DNA from: Candidatus Dormiibacter spiritus
Lineage (GTDB): Bacteria > Chloroflexota > Dormibacteria > Dormibacterales > Dormibacteraceae
Direction: 5' to 3'
Assembly (NCBI GenBank): GCA_003244185.1
Contig: QHBT01000008.1
Location: forward strand, 42,854-106,853
Length of the DNA: 64,000 bases
Numbering within the stretch: position 1 is the first letter of the stretch; each line of letters opens with the position of its first letter. Below the pieces are notes generated by a model. That model saw only the letters and a program-made list of their open reading frames with translations, had not been told where the DNA came from and did not search any database. Positions 16,535 through 25,482 of the stretch are shown piece after piece. The translations under genes were made by a program, and so were the position numbers.

Positions 16535-17557
16535 ATGCTCTGGAAATACGCGCTGCGCAGGATCATCGTGGCCCTGCCGGTGCTCCTCGGCGTGACGGTG
16601 ATCACCTACGGGCTGATCTATCTCACGGCGGGTGATCTCGTCCCCGGCCTGCAGCTCAACCCCAATCTGCGGCCTGAGGACATCGCGCGGATAAAGGCCA
16701 ACCTGGGCCTGGACCAGCCGTTCCTGGTTCAGTACCTGAACTGGTTGGGCGTGCCCTGGCTGCTGCATCAGGTGGGGCTCTGGCCGGGCGCCGTGCGGAC
16801 CGGTCTATTGCAGGGCGACTTCGGTCGCTCCCTGCTCGACGGCAGCCCTGTCATGTCCCACATCCTGGAACGGCTGCCGTACACGCTGGAGCTGACCTCG
16901 CTCGCCATCCTCGTGGGAGTCATAGTCGCCATCCCGATGGGTGTCGTCGGCGCTCTCCGCCGCGGCTCACCAGCCGATCACTTCCTGACCAGCCTCTCGG
17001 TCGTCGGCGTTTCCATCCCGAACTTCTGGCTGGCCCTGCTGCTGGTGCTCATCTTCTCGGTGGGAGCCTTTCAGCTTGGCCTTCCGCACCTGCCGTCCGG
17101 CGGTGCCGCCTCGTCAGTCAATGGCGGCGACGTTCTCGACCGGCTGGCCCATCTGGTGCTGCCCACGACTGTCCTGGCCTTCGGGTATCTGGCGGTTTGG
17201 TCGCGCTACACCCGCTCCAGCATGCTGGAGTCACTCTCCCAGGACTACGTGCGCACAGCCCGCGCCAAGGGCATGAGCGAGCGGCGCGTGGTCTATGTGC
17301 ACACCCTACGCAACGCAGTCATACCCCTGGTCACGCTGATCGGCCTGGAGCTGCCCACGCTGGTGGCAGGCGGCGCCGTCGTTGAGATCGTCTTCAGCTG
17401 GCCCGGCCTCGGTCGGCTCGCCCTGGAGCGCGCCGTGGGTCACGACTACACGACAGTGATGGGCCTGACGCTGTTCACCGCCGTGCTGGTGATCGCCGGC
17501 AACCTGCTCGCCGACGTCCTCTATGCAGTGCTCGATCCCCGGATCAGGTACACGTAG
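16535..17557 (+). CDS. dppB: Peptide ABC transporter permease, DppB-like
   Basis: 340 residues with about six membrane helices. The N terminus (YALRRIIVALPVLLGVTVI) and LGLDQPFLVQYLN are DppB/OppB hallmarks. The cytoplasmic EAA loop is RTARAKGMSERRVVYVHTLR, which docks onto the ATPases. It forms the membrane channel together with the DppC-like protein encoded next, whose GTG overlaps this gene's TAG by one base. The gene starts 27 bp after the binding-protein gene. Confidence 0.93.
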   Translation: MLWKYALRRIIVALPVLLGVTVITYGLIYLTAGDLVPGLQLNPNLRPEDIARIKANLGLDQPFLVQYLNWLGVPWLLHQVGLWPGAVRTGLLQGDFGRSLLDGSPVMSHILERLPYTLELTSLAILVGVIVAIPMGVVGALRRGSPADHFLTSLSVVGVSIPNFWLALLLVLIFSVGAFQLGLPHLPSGGAASSVNGGDVLDRLAHLVLPTTVLAFGYLAVWSRYTRSSMLESLSQDYVRTARAKGMSERRVVYVHTLRNAVIPLVTLIGLELPTLVAGGAVVEIVFSWPGLGRLALERAVGHDYTTVMGLTLFTAVLVIAGNLLADVLYAVLDPRIRYT

Positions 17558-18516
17558 TGCTCGATCCCACCGCTGGAGCAATCGAGGCCCCGGTAGCGCA
17601 GTCTATCGGCCGTGCCGGGCGCCGGGCGCGAGGGTATTGGGCCGAGTCTTGGGAGCGGCTCTACAGCGACCGGATCGGCTTCGCCTGCGGCCTCTTGATC
17701 CTGCTCTTCGGAGTGTTGGCGCTGGCTGCGCCGCTGCTCTCGGCGGTGGTCACCCACCACGACCCGGTGCGCCAGAACCTGGCCAACACGTTTGCCCTGC
17801 CAGGCCAGTTCACCTTCCCGCTCGGAAGTGATGAACTGGGTCGAGACACGCTGACCCGGCTCATCTACGGTGCCCGGGTGAGCCTGCTCGTCGCCTACCT
17901 GACAGTGATCCTGGCGTTGATCATCGGCGGCAGCGTAGGCATGCTGGCCGGCTACTTCGGCGGCTGGCTCGACACCGTGCTGATGCGAGTGGTCGACATG
18001 GTGCTCTCGATCCCCAGCATCTACCTGCTGATCCTGCTGACGGCCCTCGCGCCCCGCATCGGGCCTGTCTCCCTCAACCCCGGCAACCCCTACTCTCTGG
18101 CGGTGATCATCGCGCTGGTCAGCTGGGGCAGCCTGGCCAGGTTGGTGCGGGCGGACGTGCTCAGCGTGAAAGAACGCGATTTCATGCTCGCCACCCGCTC
18201 GCTGGGCGCCAGCAACTGGCGCCTGATGAGCCGCCACCTGCTGCCCAACGTGCTCGCCGTGATGGTGGTGGCGGCCAGCCTGCAGGTCGGCGCCATCATC
18301 GTGACGGAGGCGGCGCTCGACTTCATTGGCCTGGGCATCACGCCGCCGACCGCAAGCTGGGGCAACATGCTGAGCAACTCCCAGGTCTACTTCTATCACT
18401 CGCTCTGGCTGGTCATCCTGCCGGGGCTCGCCATCTTCGTGACAGTCCTCGCCATGAACGTCTTCGGCAACACCGTGCGCGATGCGTTCGACCCCCGCCT
18501 GCGGGAGATGCGGTGA
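17557..18516 (+). CDS. dppC: Peptide ABC transporter permease, DppC-like
   Basis: 319 residues, second channel subunit. It has the N-terminal OppC_N segment (SWERLYSDRIGFACGLLIL), the signature FPLGSDELGRDTLTRLIYGAR and the EAA loop RSLGASNWRLMSRHLLPN. The GTG start overlaps the stop of the dppB-like gene, indicating translational coupling. Six predicted membrane helices. It ends DPRLREM, typical of the family. Confidence 0.93.
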   Translation: MLDPTAGAIEAPVAQSIGRAGRRARGYWAESWERLYSDRIGFACGLLILLFGVLALAAPLLSAVVTHHDPVRQNLANTFALPGQFTFPLGSDELGRDTLTRLIYGARVSLLVAYLTVILALIIGGSVGMLAGYFGGWLDTVLMRVVDMVLSIPSIYLLILLTALAPRIGPVSLNPGNPYSLAVIIALVSWGSLARLVRADVLSVKERDFMLATRSLGASNWRLMSRHLLPNVLAVMVVAASLQVGAIIVTEAALDFIGLGITPPTASWGNMLSNSQVYFYHSLWLVILPGLAIFVTVLAMNVFGNTVRDAFDPRLREMR

Positions 18517-18527
18517 TGGGCCGGTAG

Positions 18528-19535
18528 ATGTCGGAGCATCTGCTCCAGGTTGAGAACCTGCGGACCGAGTTTCCCACCCGCGACGGAGTGGTGGGTGCGG
18601 TGGACGGCGTTTCCTTCTACCTCGACCCGGGCGAGACGCTCGGCATAGTCGGTGAGTCCGGCTCCGGCAAGTCGATCACGGTGCTGTCGATCATGGGCCT
18701 GGTCCAGCGACCGGGCCGGATCGCCGGCGGCCGGGTGCTCTACAAAGGGAACGACCTGGTGCAGTTCAGCCAGGAGCAGCTGCAGGAGGTGCGCGGCAAG
18801 GACCTGGCCATGATCTTCCAGGACCCGATGACCTCGCTCAACCCGGTCTACCGCTCCGGCTGGCAGGTGGGCGAGCCCCTCCGGCTGCACAGGGGCTTGG
18901 ACAGGCCGCGTTCTCTCCGCGAAGCGGTCTCAATGTTCCGCAAGGTGGGCATGCCAGAGCCCGAACAGCGGGTGCAGAGCTATCCCCACGAGCTGTCAGG
19001 CGGCATGCGTCAGCGCGCGATGATCGCCATGGGCCTGACCACAGGGCCCTCGGTGCTCATCGCCGACGAGCCGACGACCGCTCTCGACGTCACCATCCAG
19101 GCCCAGATCCTGGAACTGCTCAAGAAGGTCAACGCCGAGTACAACACAGCCACCATCCTCATCACCCACAATCTCGGCGTGGTAGCAGGCATGTGCGAGC
19201 GGGTCATGGTGATGTATGCCGGTCGGGTCGTCGAGGAGGGGCCGACCGAGGATGTTTTCGCCAATCCCAGCCATCCCTACACGTGGTCGCTGCTGCGCTC
19301 GCTCCCCCGGCTGGACCGGGACGCGAAGGAGCCCCTCCGAGCTCTGCCCGGCCTGCCGCCGGATCTGACCGATCTCCCCAGCGGCTGTCACTTCCACCCT
19401 CGCTGTCCCTTCCGGATAGACCGGTGCGTGGACGAATACCCGCCCCTCGCGGCTGTGCTGCCGGCTCAGAGGGCTGCGTGCTGGGTCACTCAGGCGGGCG
19501 TCGACCTGAACCGGGCGGGTGCGATAGTTGGCTGA
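18528..19535 (+). CDS. dppD: Peptide ABC transporter ATP-binding protein, DppD-like
   Basis: 335 residues. Walker A GESGSGKS, the Q-loop [11 protein letters not shown], the ABC signature LSGGMRQR, Walker [13 protein letters not shown] and the switch His in LITHNLG are all present. The C-terminal oligopeptide/dipeptide-type extension carries the cluster-like cysteines in [16 protein letters not shown], found in DppD/OppD ATPases and in some homologues linked to an Fe-S cluster. It drives peptide import with the DppF-like partner, whose TTG start overlaps its 3' end by 8 bp. Confidence 0.93.
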   Translation: MSEHLLQVENLRTEFPTRDGVVGAVDGVSFYLDPGETLGIVGESGSGKSITVLSIMGLVQRPGRIAGGRVLYKGNDLVQFSQEQLQEVRGKDLAMIFQDPMTSLNPVYRSGWQVGEPLRLHRGLDRPRSLREAVSMFRKVGMPEPEQRVQSYPHELSGGMRQRAMIAMGLTTGPSVLIADEPTTALDVTIQAQILELLKKVNAEYNTATILITHNLGVVAGMCERVMVMYAGRVVEEGPTEDVFANPSHPYTWSLLRSLPRLDRDAKEPLRALPGLPPDLTDLPSGCHFHPRCPFRIDRCVDEYPPLAAVLPAQRAACWVTQAGVDLNRAGAIVG

Positions 19536-20556
19536 AGCGACGGCGCGACCGCAGCTGAAGTCGGTCTGGACGGCCGCAGAGCCATTGCTGGATGTCCGCG
19601 ATCTGAAAGTCTGGTTCCCGATCAGGGCTGGCCTGGCGCAGCGCACAGTCGCCCATGTCAGGGCGGTGGACGGCGTGAGCCTCCAGGTGGGCCAGGGCGA
19701 GACGGTCGGGTTGGTGGGAGAGTCCGGGTGCGGCAAGTCGACACTCGGGCGCGCCGTGCTGAAGCTAGTCGAGCCAACCGCCGGCGAGGTGCTTTACAAG
19801 GGCACGAGCCTGCACAGCAGGGGCGGCGGGGCCATGCGCGGGCTGCGGCGTGAGATCGCCATGATCTTCCAGGACCCGTACGCCTCGCTGGATCCTCGCC
19901 AAACGGTGGGGGAGATCATCTCCGAGCCGCTCGACATTCACCATCTCTACGAAGGCAGGACCGCTCGCAGGGATCGACTGGCCGAGCTGCTCGATCTGGT
20001 CGGCCTCAACCCTCGCATGGCCCAGCGCTACCCGCACGAGTTCTCGGGTGGCCAGCGCCAGCGCGTCGGCATCGCCAGGGCGCTGGCGGGCGAGCCGTCC
20101 TTCATCGTCTGCGACGAGCCGGTCAGCGCGCTGGACGTGTCAATCCAGGCCCAGATCATCAACCTGCTCGAGAAGCTGCAGCAGCGGTTGAACCTGACCT
20201 ACCTGTTCATCGCTCACGATCTCTCGGTGGTCAAGCACATCTCGAACCGGATTGCTGTCATGTACCTCGGCCGGATCGTGGAGATAGCGGGCTCGAACGA
20301 GCTGCACCGGCGGCCCAAGCACCCTTACACTGCCTCGCTGCTCTCCGCCATCCCGATCCCCGACCCCAAGATCGAGCGCCACCGGCAGCGCATCATCCTG
20401 ACCGGCGACGTGCCTTCACCGGTCAACCCGCCTTCGGGCTGCCGCTTCCGCACGCGCTGCTTCAACGCCCAGGACAAATGCGCGCAGGAGGACCCTCCAC
20501 TCGACACCGTGCAGCTGGGCGACCACCAGGCCGCCTGCTTCTTCCCGGTCGAATGA
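19528..20556 (+). CDS. dppF: Peptide ABC transporter ATP-binding protein, DppF-like
   Basis: 342 residues from a TTG start. Walker [10 protein letters not shown]-loop [15 protein letters not shown], signature [15 protein letters not shown], Walker [13 protein letters not shown], and the switch His in FIAHDLS. The C-terminal extension has SGCRFRTRC, the cysteine-bearing tail of oligopeptide ATPases. It follows the dppD-like gene with an 8-bp overlap, and its stop overlaps the ATG of the M20 peptidase gene (ATGA), so transporter and peptidase are made together. Confidence 0.93.
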   Translation: MAEATARPQLKSVWTAAEPLLDVRDLKVWFPIRAGLAQRTVAHVRAVDGVSLQVGQGETVGLVGESGCGKSTLGRAVLKLVEPTAGEVLYKGTSLHSRGGGAMRGLRREIAMIFQDPYASLDPRQTVGEIISEPLDIHHLYEGRTARRDRLAELLDLVGLNPRMAQRYPHEFSGGQRQRVGIARALAGEPSFIVCDEPVSALDVSIQAQIINLLEKLQQRLNLTYLFIAHDLSVVKHISNRIAVMYLGRIVEIAGSNELHRRPKHPYTASLLSAIPIPDPKIERHRQRIILTGDVPSPVNPPSGCRFRTRCFNAQDKCAQEDPPLDTVQLGDHQAACFFPVE

Positions 20557-21941
20557 GCGGATCCCTGGCGGAGGCGCTGCTGTTCGCCGAGGCGGGCTGG
20601 GACCACTCGGTGGCGGAGCTCAGCGAGGAGCTGCGCATCCCGAGCATCAGCGCTCTGCCCGAACACGAGGCGGACGTGCGGCGCAACTGCGAGTGGTTGG
20701 CAGATCGCTTTCGCGCCTTCGGCTGCGAGGTCTCCAGCCACGAGGTGGTGGAGGGCGGCTACCCGGTGCTGCGGGCGGAATGGCGTGGCGCCGGTGCCGC
20801 CGCGCCCACGCTGACCGTCTACGGTCACTACGACGTCCAGCCGCCCGATCCGCTGGCGGAGTGGCACTCACCACCCTTTGAGCCATCGCTTCGGGATGGC
20901 TTCATCTTCGCCCGCGGCAGCTCCGACAACAAGAACAATCACCTGGCGGCATTGCTGGCGGCCCGCTTCGCCATCCAGGCGGGGGGGCCGCCGATCAACC
21001 TTCGCTTTCTCTTGGAGGGCGAGGAGGAAACGACTGGTGAGTCGCTGCCGCGCTACCTACGCCAGCAGGCCGCTGATCTGGCGACCGATTGGGTGCTGGT
21101 CTGGGACGGCGGGTTCAGCCCGGATGGCCGACCTGCCCTGGTCACCGGGCTGCGCGGCATTCTCTACACGGAATTCCAGGCCAGCGGGGCAGCCAGCGAC
21201 CTGCACTCGGGCGGCTTTGGCGGCGTGGCGCCGAATCCGCTCAACACGCTGGCCCGCGTGCTGGGCGAGCTGAAGGGCCGGGACGGCCGCATCACGATTC
21301 CCGGCTTCTACGATCGGGTCCAGCAGCCCACTGCGGACGAGCTGGCCGCGTGGGACCGCAGCGAAGCCTACGGCGAGCTGCTGCGGACCATGATCGGCGC
21401 CTCGGCGCTGGAGGGGGAGGCCGACTACAGCCCTGTCGAGCGGACCTGGTCGCGGCCGACCCTCGACGTGAACGGCATGATCGGCGGCTTCACCGGTGCG
21501 GGGGCCAAGACGGTGATCCCGGCGGCGGCGACCGCGAAGGTGTCGATGCGGCTGGTACCCGACCAGGATCCGGGCGAGATTCTGGCCGCGTTGCAAGAGC
21601 ACGTGCAGCGACTCACTACGCCTGGCGTGCGGATCGACGTGAAGCAGCTGGGCGCTGCGAGGCCCGTTCTGGCCGACGCCCGCAACCCGGCGGCGCTGGC
21701 CCTTCGCGCAGCGTTCGAGGAAGCCTTCGGTCAGCCGGCGGTGCCTGTGCGGACGGGAGGTTCCATTCCTGTGGCGCTCGACTTTCAGGAGGCGCTGGGA
21801 GCGCCAATAGTGATCAGCGGCCTGAGCCAGCCCGGCTCCGGGGCCCACGGCCCCAACGAGCACTTCAGCCTGGACCACTACCGCCGGGGCATCGAGACGC
21901 TCATCCGCTTGTACTGGGGCCTGGCCGACACCGCTGGCTAG
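20553..21941 (+). CDS. M20 family metallopeptidase (dipeptidase), coupled to the peptide importer
   Basis: 462 residues. The protein has the M20 di-zinc motifs: YGHYDVQP (first His and Asp), [16 protein letters not shown] (bridging Glu region), and [15 protein letters not shown] and GAHGPNEHF near the end. The segment between carries the dimerisation domain. Its start ATG overlaps the stop of the importer ATPase gene by 4 bp, which suggests it hydrolyses the short peptides that importer brings in. A paralogue with the same architecture is encoded at 23948-25318. It is cytoplasmic: no signal peptide. Carnosinase-like or generic dipeptidase specificity is not resolved. Confidence 0.92.
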   Translation: MSGSLAEALLFAEAGWDHSVAELSEELRIPSISALPEHEADVRRNCEWLADRFRAFGCEVSSHEVVEGGYPVLRAEWRGAGAAAPTLTVYGHYDVQPPDPLAEWHSPPFEPSLRDGFIFARGSSDNKNNHLAALLAARFAIQAGGPPINLRFLLEGEEETTGESLPRYLRQQAADLATDWVLVWDGGFSPDGRPALVTGLRGILYTEFQASGAASDLHSGGFGGVAPNPLNTLARVLGELKGRDGRITIPGFYDRVQQPTADELAAWDRSEAYGELLRTMIGASALEGEADYSPVERTWSRPTLDVNGMIGGFTGAGAKTVIPAAATAKVSMRLVPDQDPGEILAALQEHVQRLTTPGVRIDVKQLGAARPVLADARNPAALALRAAFEEAFGQPAVPVRTGGSIPVALDFQEALGAPIVISGLSQPGSGAHGPNEHFSLDHYRRGIETLIRLYWGLADTAG

Positions 21942-22049
21942 AGTCCGCACGGTCGAGGCGCATCTCTTTGGTGTTGAGGTCGGCGACTTTCGATGCCCTA
22001 CAAGTGAGGAGCGGCGGTCAGTCGAACGGACATCGCAAAGGGCCGCGGG

Positions 22050-22610
22050 TCACGTCTGGGTGCGGTAGTGGAGGTGAACCACGCCGTTGCCGAAACGGTG
22101 TTCGTCCAGCAGTTCCAGCGTCAGGCGGACATCGTTGGGGAGGGAGTGGTTCCCACCTCCCACCCCGACGGGGGCGACGAACAGGTGCCATTCGTCGACC
22201 AATCCGACCCTGATCGCTTGCGCGGCGAGGTCTGAACCGCCCACGGAGATGTCACGGCCCGCTCGCGCTTTCAGCTGCCGGACCGCTTCAGGGTCGAAGT
22301 CTCGCTCGATCCGCGTCCTGGCGCTAGATGCCGTCTCCAGCGTCTTGGAGTACACGATCTTGTCCGCCGCCTGCCAGATCTGCGCGAAGTCCCGTACGAA
22401 AGGGGGCTGGTCCGCGACGGTGTGGGCAGTTTCCCAGTAGACCATCGTCTCGTACATCCGGCGCCCGTACAGGTGGGTGCCGACCGGCCGCTCCAGATCG
22501 TTGACGAAGGTGTACACCTCCTCGTCCGGCTCCGCCCAGTCGAAGTTGCCCTCCTCGTCCGCAATGTAGCCGTCGAGCGACGTGATCGCCGAGTAGATCA
22601 GCTTGGCCAT
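22050..22610 (-). CDS. Dihydrofolate reductase / RibD C-terminal-like family protein
   Basis: 186 residues. The N terminus KLIYSAITSLDGYIAD is the classic opening of the RibD_C/YyaP-like reductase group, followed by a central HLYGRRMYETMVYWE and RDISVGGSDLAAQAI, where the Gly-rich turn binds NADPH. It probably reduces a pterin- or pyrimidine-like substrate; true folate reductase activity is unlikely. ATG 22610 has GGAGG six bases upstream. Monocistronic, convergent with the peptidase gene. Confidence 0.85.
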   Translation of the reverse strand: MAKLIYSAITSLDGYIADEEGNFDWAEPDEEVYTFVNDLERPVGTHLYGRRMYETMVYWETAHTVADQPPFVRDFAQIWQAADKIVYSKTLETASSARTRIERDFDPEAVRQLKARAGRDISVGGSDLAAQAIRVGLVDEWHLFVAPVGVGGGNHSLPNDVRLTLELLDEHRFGNGVVHLHYRTQT

Positions 22611-22646
22611 GGTGAGCCTCCCATGACGCCTACAGATTGCCCATCG

Positions 22647-23903
22647 TCAGGCCGGGTTATGCGCCAGGTGAATCAGGCGGTCCAAGATTCGGCCGCCGTC
22701 GGCCCGGAGGCCGTTGTGGTCGTACTCGCTCGTGAGCCAGACGCGGAGACCACAGATCGCCCGGGCCGTCTCCTCGGAGAACCCGCGCTCCACATACATG
22801 TCGTCGCTGTAGATCGCCGCTGCGGCGGGCACTGCGCACCGGGAGAGCGCCACTTCGTCATAGAGACGAGGCCACTTGCGCTGAGCCAGCAGTTCGGCCG
22901 CTGCGGCCAGTGGTCTGAGCGCCGAGTAGTCCTCGAACATCCAGTGGTAGACGTGCTCACCGGTCAGCAATTCGGAGGAATTGAACTCCGGCGGGAGGAG
23001 CCGCTCGGCCGACCAGCCGGTGACGCAGCCGTCGGCGTACGAAGCCTCATGCAAGATCGCATAGAGCGGATTCCGGGCAAAGGGCGCCCCTGTTTCGACG
23101 TCGTGCAAAAAAGCCGGCGAGTCGGCAGGCAGCTCCAGCAGATGGTGAAGCTTGGCCGCCCCGTCGCTCATGCCCAGAGCGCTGCCCAGCTGCCGGAAGC
23201 GACGCCAGGTCAGGCGGTCGCCACCGGGCAGCCGCACCTCGGTCTCTTCCAACCGCTGCCGCAGGCGCCGGAGGCGCTCGCGATCCTGAGGGTAGCGCTC
23301 GTGATAGCGCCGGTTGCGCTCCAGCACGCGCCGGTAGGTGGCGCTGTAGACATCGTCGACGGGCCGAGCCAGTGGCGGCAGGCCGCCGGTGATGAATGCC
23401 TCCCGCAGCCCATCCGGAGCCAGCGAGAGATAGGAGGTCACGCAGAAGCCGCCGAAGCTCTGGCCGAGAACGCTCCACCTGTCCACCCCCAGGCGGTGCC
23501 GGATCAGTTCAGCGTCGAGCACTATGGAATCGGCACGGAAGCGGGCGAGATGGTCGGCCTGCCGCTCGGCGCTCAGTCCCGGCAGGCTGCCGATGGGCGA
23601 CGAGCGGCCGGTGCCGCGCTGGTCAAGCATCAGCACCCGGTATTCCTGGAGCGCTCGGTCCAGCCAGCCGGGTGAGCTGGGAAAGCGCGTCGGTCGGGGC
23701 GCTTCAGTCCCCGGACCGCCCTGGAAGAAGACGAGATAGGGCCGCTCCAGTCCGCCGGGATCGGCCACTTCGCGAGCGAACACACTTATGTGGTCGGCGT
23801 CCGGCCGCGCGTGATCGAGCGGCACCGAAAACTCGTGCTCTGTCAACACCAGGCCGGGAACCCGGAGCTCGACCGCCTCATGCTGTTCCCGCACCTCTGC
23901 CAT
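22647..23903 (-). CDS. Alpha/beta hydrolase, proline iminopeptidase-like (S33)
   Basis: 418 residues from ATG 23903. The catalytic Ser lies in VLGQSFGGFC (G-x-S-x-G), the oxyanion region in FFQGGPGTEAPRP, and DQRGTGRS follows as in S33 aminopeptidases. The catalytic Asp and His are probably in WLTSEYDHNGLR near the end. Predicted cytoplasmic and likely to remove N-terminal residues, proline in particular, from short peptides, matching the neighbouring M20 genes. An upstream in-frame ATG at 24038 would overlap the divergent peptidase gene by about 90 bp and is rejected. Confidence 0.88.
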   Translation of the reverse strand: MAEVREQHEAVELRVPGLVLTEHEFSVPLDHARPDADHISVFAREVADPGGLERPYLVFFQGGPGTEAPRPTRFPSSPGWLDRALQEYRVLMLDQRGTGRSSPIGSLPGLSAERQADHLARFRADSIVLDAELIRHRLGVDRWSVLGQSFGGFCVTSYLSLAPDGLREAFITGGLPPLARPVDDVYSATYRRVLERNRRYHERYPQDRERLRRLRQRLEETEVRLPGGDRLTWRRFRQLGSALGMSDGAAKLHHLLELPADSPAFLHDVETGAPFARNPLYAILHEASYADGCVTGWSAERLLPPEFNSSELLTGEHVYHWMFEDYSALRPLAAAAELLAQRKWPRLYDEVALSRCAVPAAAAIYSDDMYVERGFSEETARAICGLRVWLTSEYDHNGLRADGGRILDRLIHLAHNPA

Positions 23904-23935
23904 CAAAGCAGAATTGGGGCAAGCCGGGCGCCAGC

Positions 23936-23941
23936 TAACCT
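23936..23941 (+). promoter_or_regulatory. -10 element of leaderless M20 peptidase gene
   Basis: TAACCT ends exactly six bases before GTG 23948. This favours GTG 23948 over the in-frame TTG three bases earlier as the start. Confidence 0.5.
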
Positions 23942-23947
23942 GGGTTG

Positions 23948-25318
23948 GTGCTTGAAAACGCCCTCCAACTTGCCCGCGCCAGTCACCGTCAGGCGGAGAC
24001 TGAACTGTTCCAACTGCTGTCCATTCCCAGCATCTCAACGCTGCCGGAGCACCGCCTCGACTGCCGGCGGGCCGCTGACTGGCTGGTCGCCAAGCTGCGT
24101 GGCATGGGCATGGAGGCGGAGCTGGTCGACGTGCGCGAGCCAGGGCATCCGGTGGTGGTGGCCGAGTGGCTGGGCAGGCCGGGAGCTCCCACCCTGGCCA
24201 TTTACGGCCACTACGACGTGCAGCCCGCCGATCCGCTGGAGGAATGGCTGACGCCGCCCTTCGAGCCGACCCTGAAAGACGGCTTCGTCTACGCTCGCGG
24301 CGCCGACGACAACAAGGGCCAGCATCTGGCAGGCGTCAAGGCGGCCGAGTACTGGTTCCAGGCCGGGGGGCCGCCGCTGAACCTGCGCTTTCTCATCGAA
24401 GGGGAGGAGGAGGCCTCTGGCCGGTCCCTTCCCGATTTCCTGCGCGCCAACGCCGCCCGCCTCCGCAGCGATTACCTGCTGCTCGCGGATGGAGGCTTCA
24501 CTGCCCCCGGCCAGCCGAACCTGCTGACAGGGCTCCGCGGCCTGCTCTACACCGAGATCGAGGTGAGAGGACCTGCGGTCGATCTCCACTCAGGCATCTT
24601 CGGCGGCGCGGCGCCCAACCCCTTCAACAGCCTCGCCCACGTCCTGGCCGCTCTCAAGGATCGCGAGGGGCGCATCCTCATCCCGGGCTTCTATGACGAT
24701 GTGGAGCCGCCCAGCGCGCAGGAGCTGGCCGATTGGGCCAAGGACCCCGTCGAGGACGCGGAGTTGATGCGCCGGATGGGCAGTACGGCGCTGCCTGGCG
24801 AACCCGGCTACTCCGCTCGCGAGCGCATCCGCTGCCGGCCGACGCTCGATGTGCATGGCGTCATCGGCGGCTTCACCGGGATCGGCTCCAAGACGGTTAT
24901 CCCGGCCACGGCGAAAGCGAAGGTGTCGATGAGGTTGGTGCCGAATCAGGACCCGGCTCGGATCGCCGCCGCTCTCGGCGAGTTCGTGCCTTCCCTTGCC
25001 ACCGTGGGCACCACTGCTCGCCTCATCGAGCTCAGCTCCGCCTCACCCGTCAGGGTGGACGTCTCCCACCCCGGCATCGCCGCCGCGTCGCGCGCCTTCC
25101 AGGCGGCCTTTGGCGCGGCACCGCTTCTCACCCGGGAGGGAGGCTCGGTGCCAGTCACGCTCGACTTCCAGGAGGCGCTCAGGACGCAGCTGATAGTGAC
25201 AGGCTTCGGCCTCCCTGACGACGCCCTTCACTCGCCCAACGAGCGCTACAGCTTGGACCAGTACCACCGGGGCACCGAGATGGTTATGCACCTGATGCAG
25301 GAGCTGGCCGCCCGGTAG
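23948..25318 (+). CDS. M20 family metallopeptidase (dipeptidase), paralogue
   Basis: 456 residues. Same motif set as the peptidase at 20553: [38 protein letters not shown] and SPNERYSLD. The two align along their whole length, so they arose by duplication, but this one has its own leaderless promoter and no adjacent transporter. Start GTG 23948 is chosen from the six-base spacing to the -10. It is divergent from the alpha/beta hydrolase gene across 44 bp, so the pair is likely expressed together for peptide breakdown. Confidence 0.92.
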   Translation: MLENALQLARASHRQAETELFQLLSIPSISTLPEHRLDCRRAADWLVAKLRGMGMEAELVDVREPGHPVVVAEWLGRPGAPTLAIYGHYDVQPADPLEEWLTPPFEPTLKDGFVYARGADDNKGQHLAGVKAAEYWFQAGGPPLNLRFLIEGEEEASGRSLPDFLRANAARLRSDYLLLADGGFTAPGQPNLLTGLRGLLYTEIEVRGPAVDLHSGIFGGAAPNPFNSLAHVLAALKDREGRILIPGFYDDVEPPSAQELADWAKDPVEDAELMRRMGSTALPGEPGYSARERIRCRPTLDVHGVIGGFTGIGSKTVIPATAKAKVSMRLVPNQDPARIAAALGEFVPSLATVGTTARLIELSSASPVRVDVSHPGIAAASRAFQAAFGAAPLLTREGGSVPVTLDFQEALRTQLIVTGFGLPDDALHSPNERYSLDQYHRGTEMVMHLMQELAAR

Positions 25319-25378
25319 CTGCGGAACCTGCAGTCAGGAAAGGCAGGCGTTTCGGCGGGCGGTGTCATGGCTTGCAGA

Positions 25379-25390
25379 GGGCACGTGCCC
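25379..25390. promoter_or_regulatory. Candidate operator palindrome upstream of the MalE-like operon
   Basis: Perfect 12-bp palindrome GGGCACGTGCCC, 20 bp upstream of the -35 of the next operon. The central CG dyad resembles LacI-family operators. No LacI-type gene is in the window, so the assignment is tentative. Confidence 0.3.
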
Positions 25391-25409
25391 GCCCGCGGCA
25401 AAAAGGGAG

Positions 25410-25438
25410 TGGACAGCGTCGCGGACAGTCTCTACAGT
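25410..25438 (+). promoter_or_regulatory. Promoter of the MalEFGK-like ABC operon
   Basis: -35 TGGACA (25410-25415), 17-bp spacer, -10 TACAGT (25433-25438). The transcript would begin near 25445 and include the strong ribosome site GAGGAGGTGA upstream of TTG 25483. Confidence 0.55.
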
Positions 25439-25482
25439 GAGGAGCCGCCGATGTCAAGCGTGTGTGTAGAGGAGGTGAACCG

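Noticed and set aside
15410..16768. Long minus-strand open frame (452 codons) opposite the second peptide-binding gene
   Set aside because: Antisense shadow of a well-supported gene; it also runs into the permease gene.
22422..23675. 417-codon plus-strand frame opposite the alpha/beta hydrolase gene
   Set aside because: Antisense shadow; the hydrolase on the minus strand has a clear G-x-S-x-G motif and DQRGTGRS.
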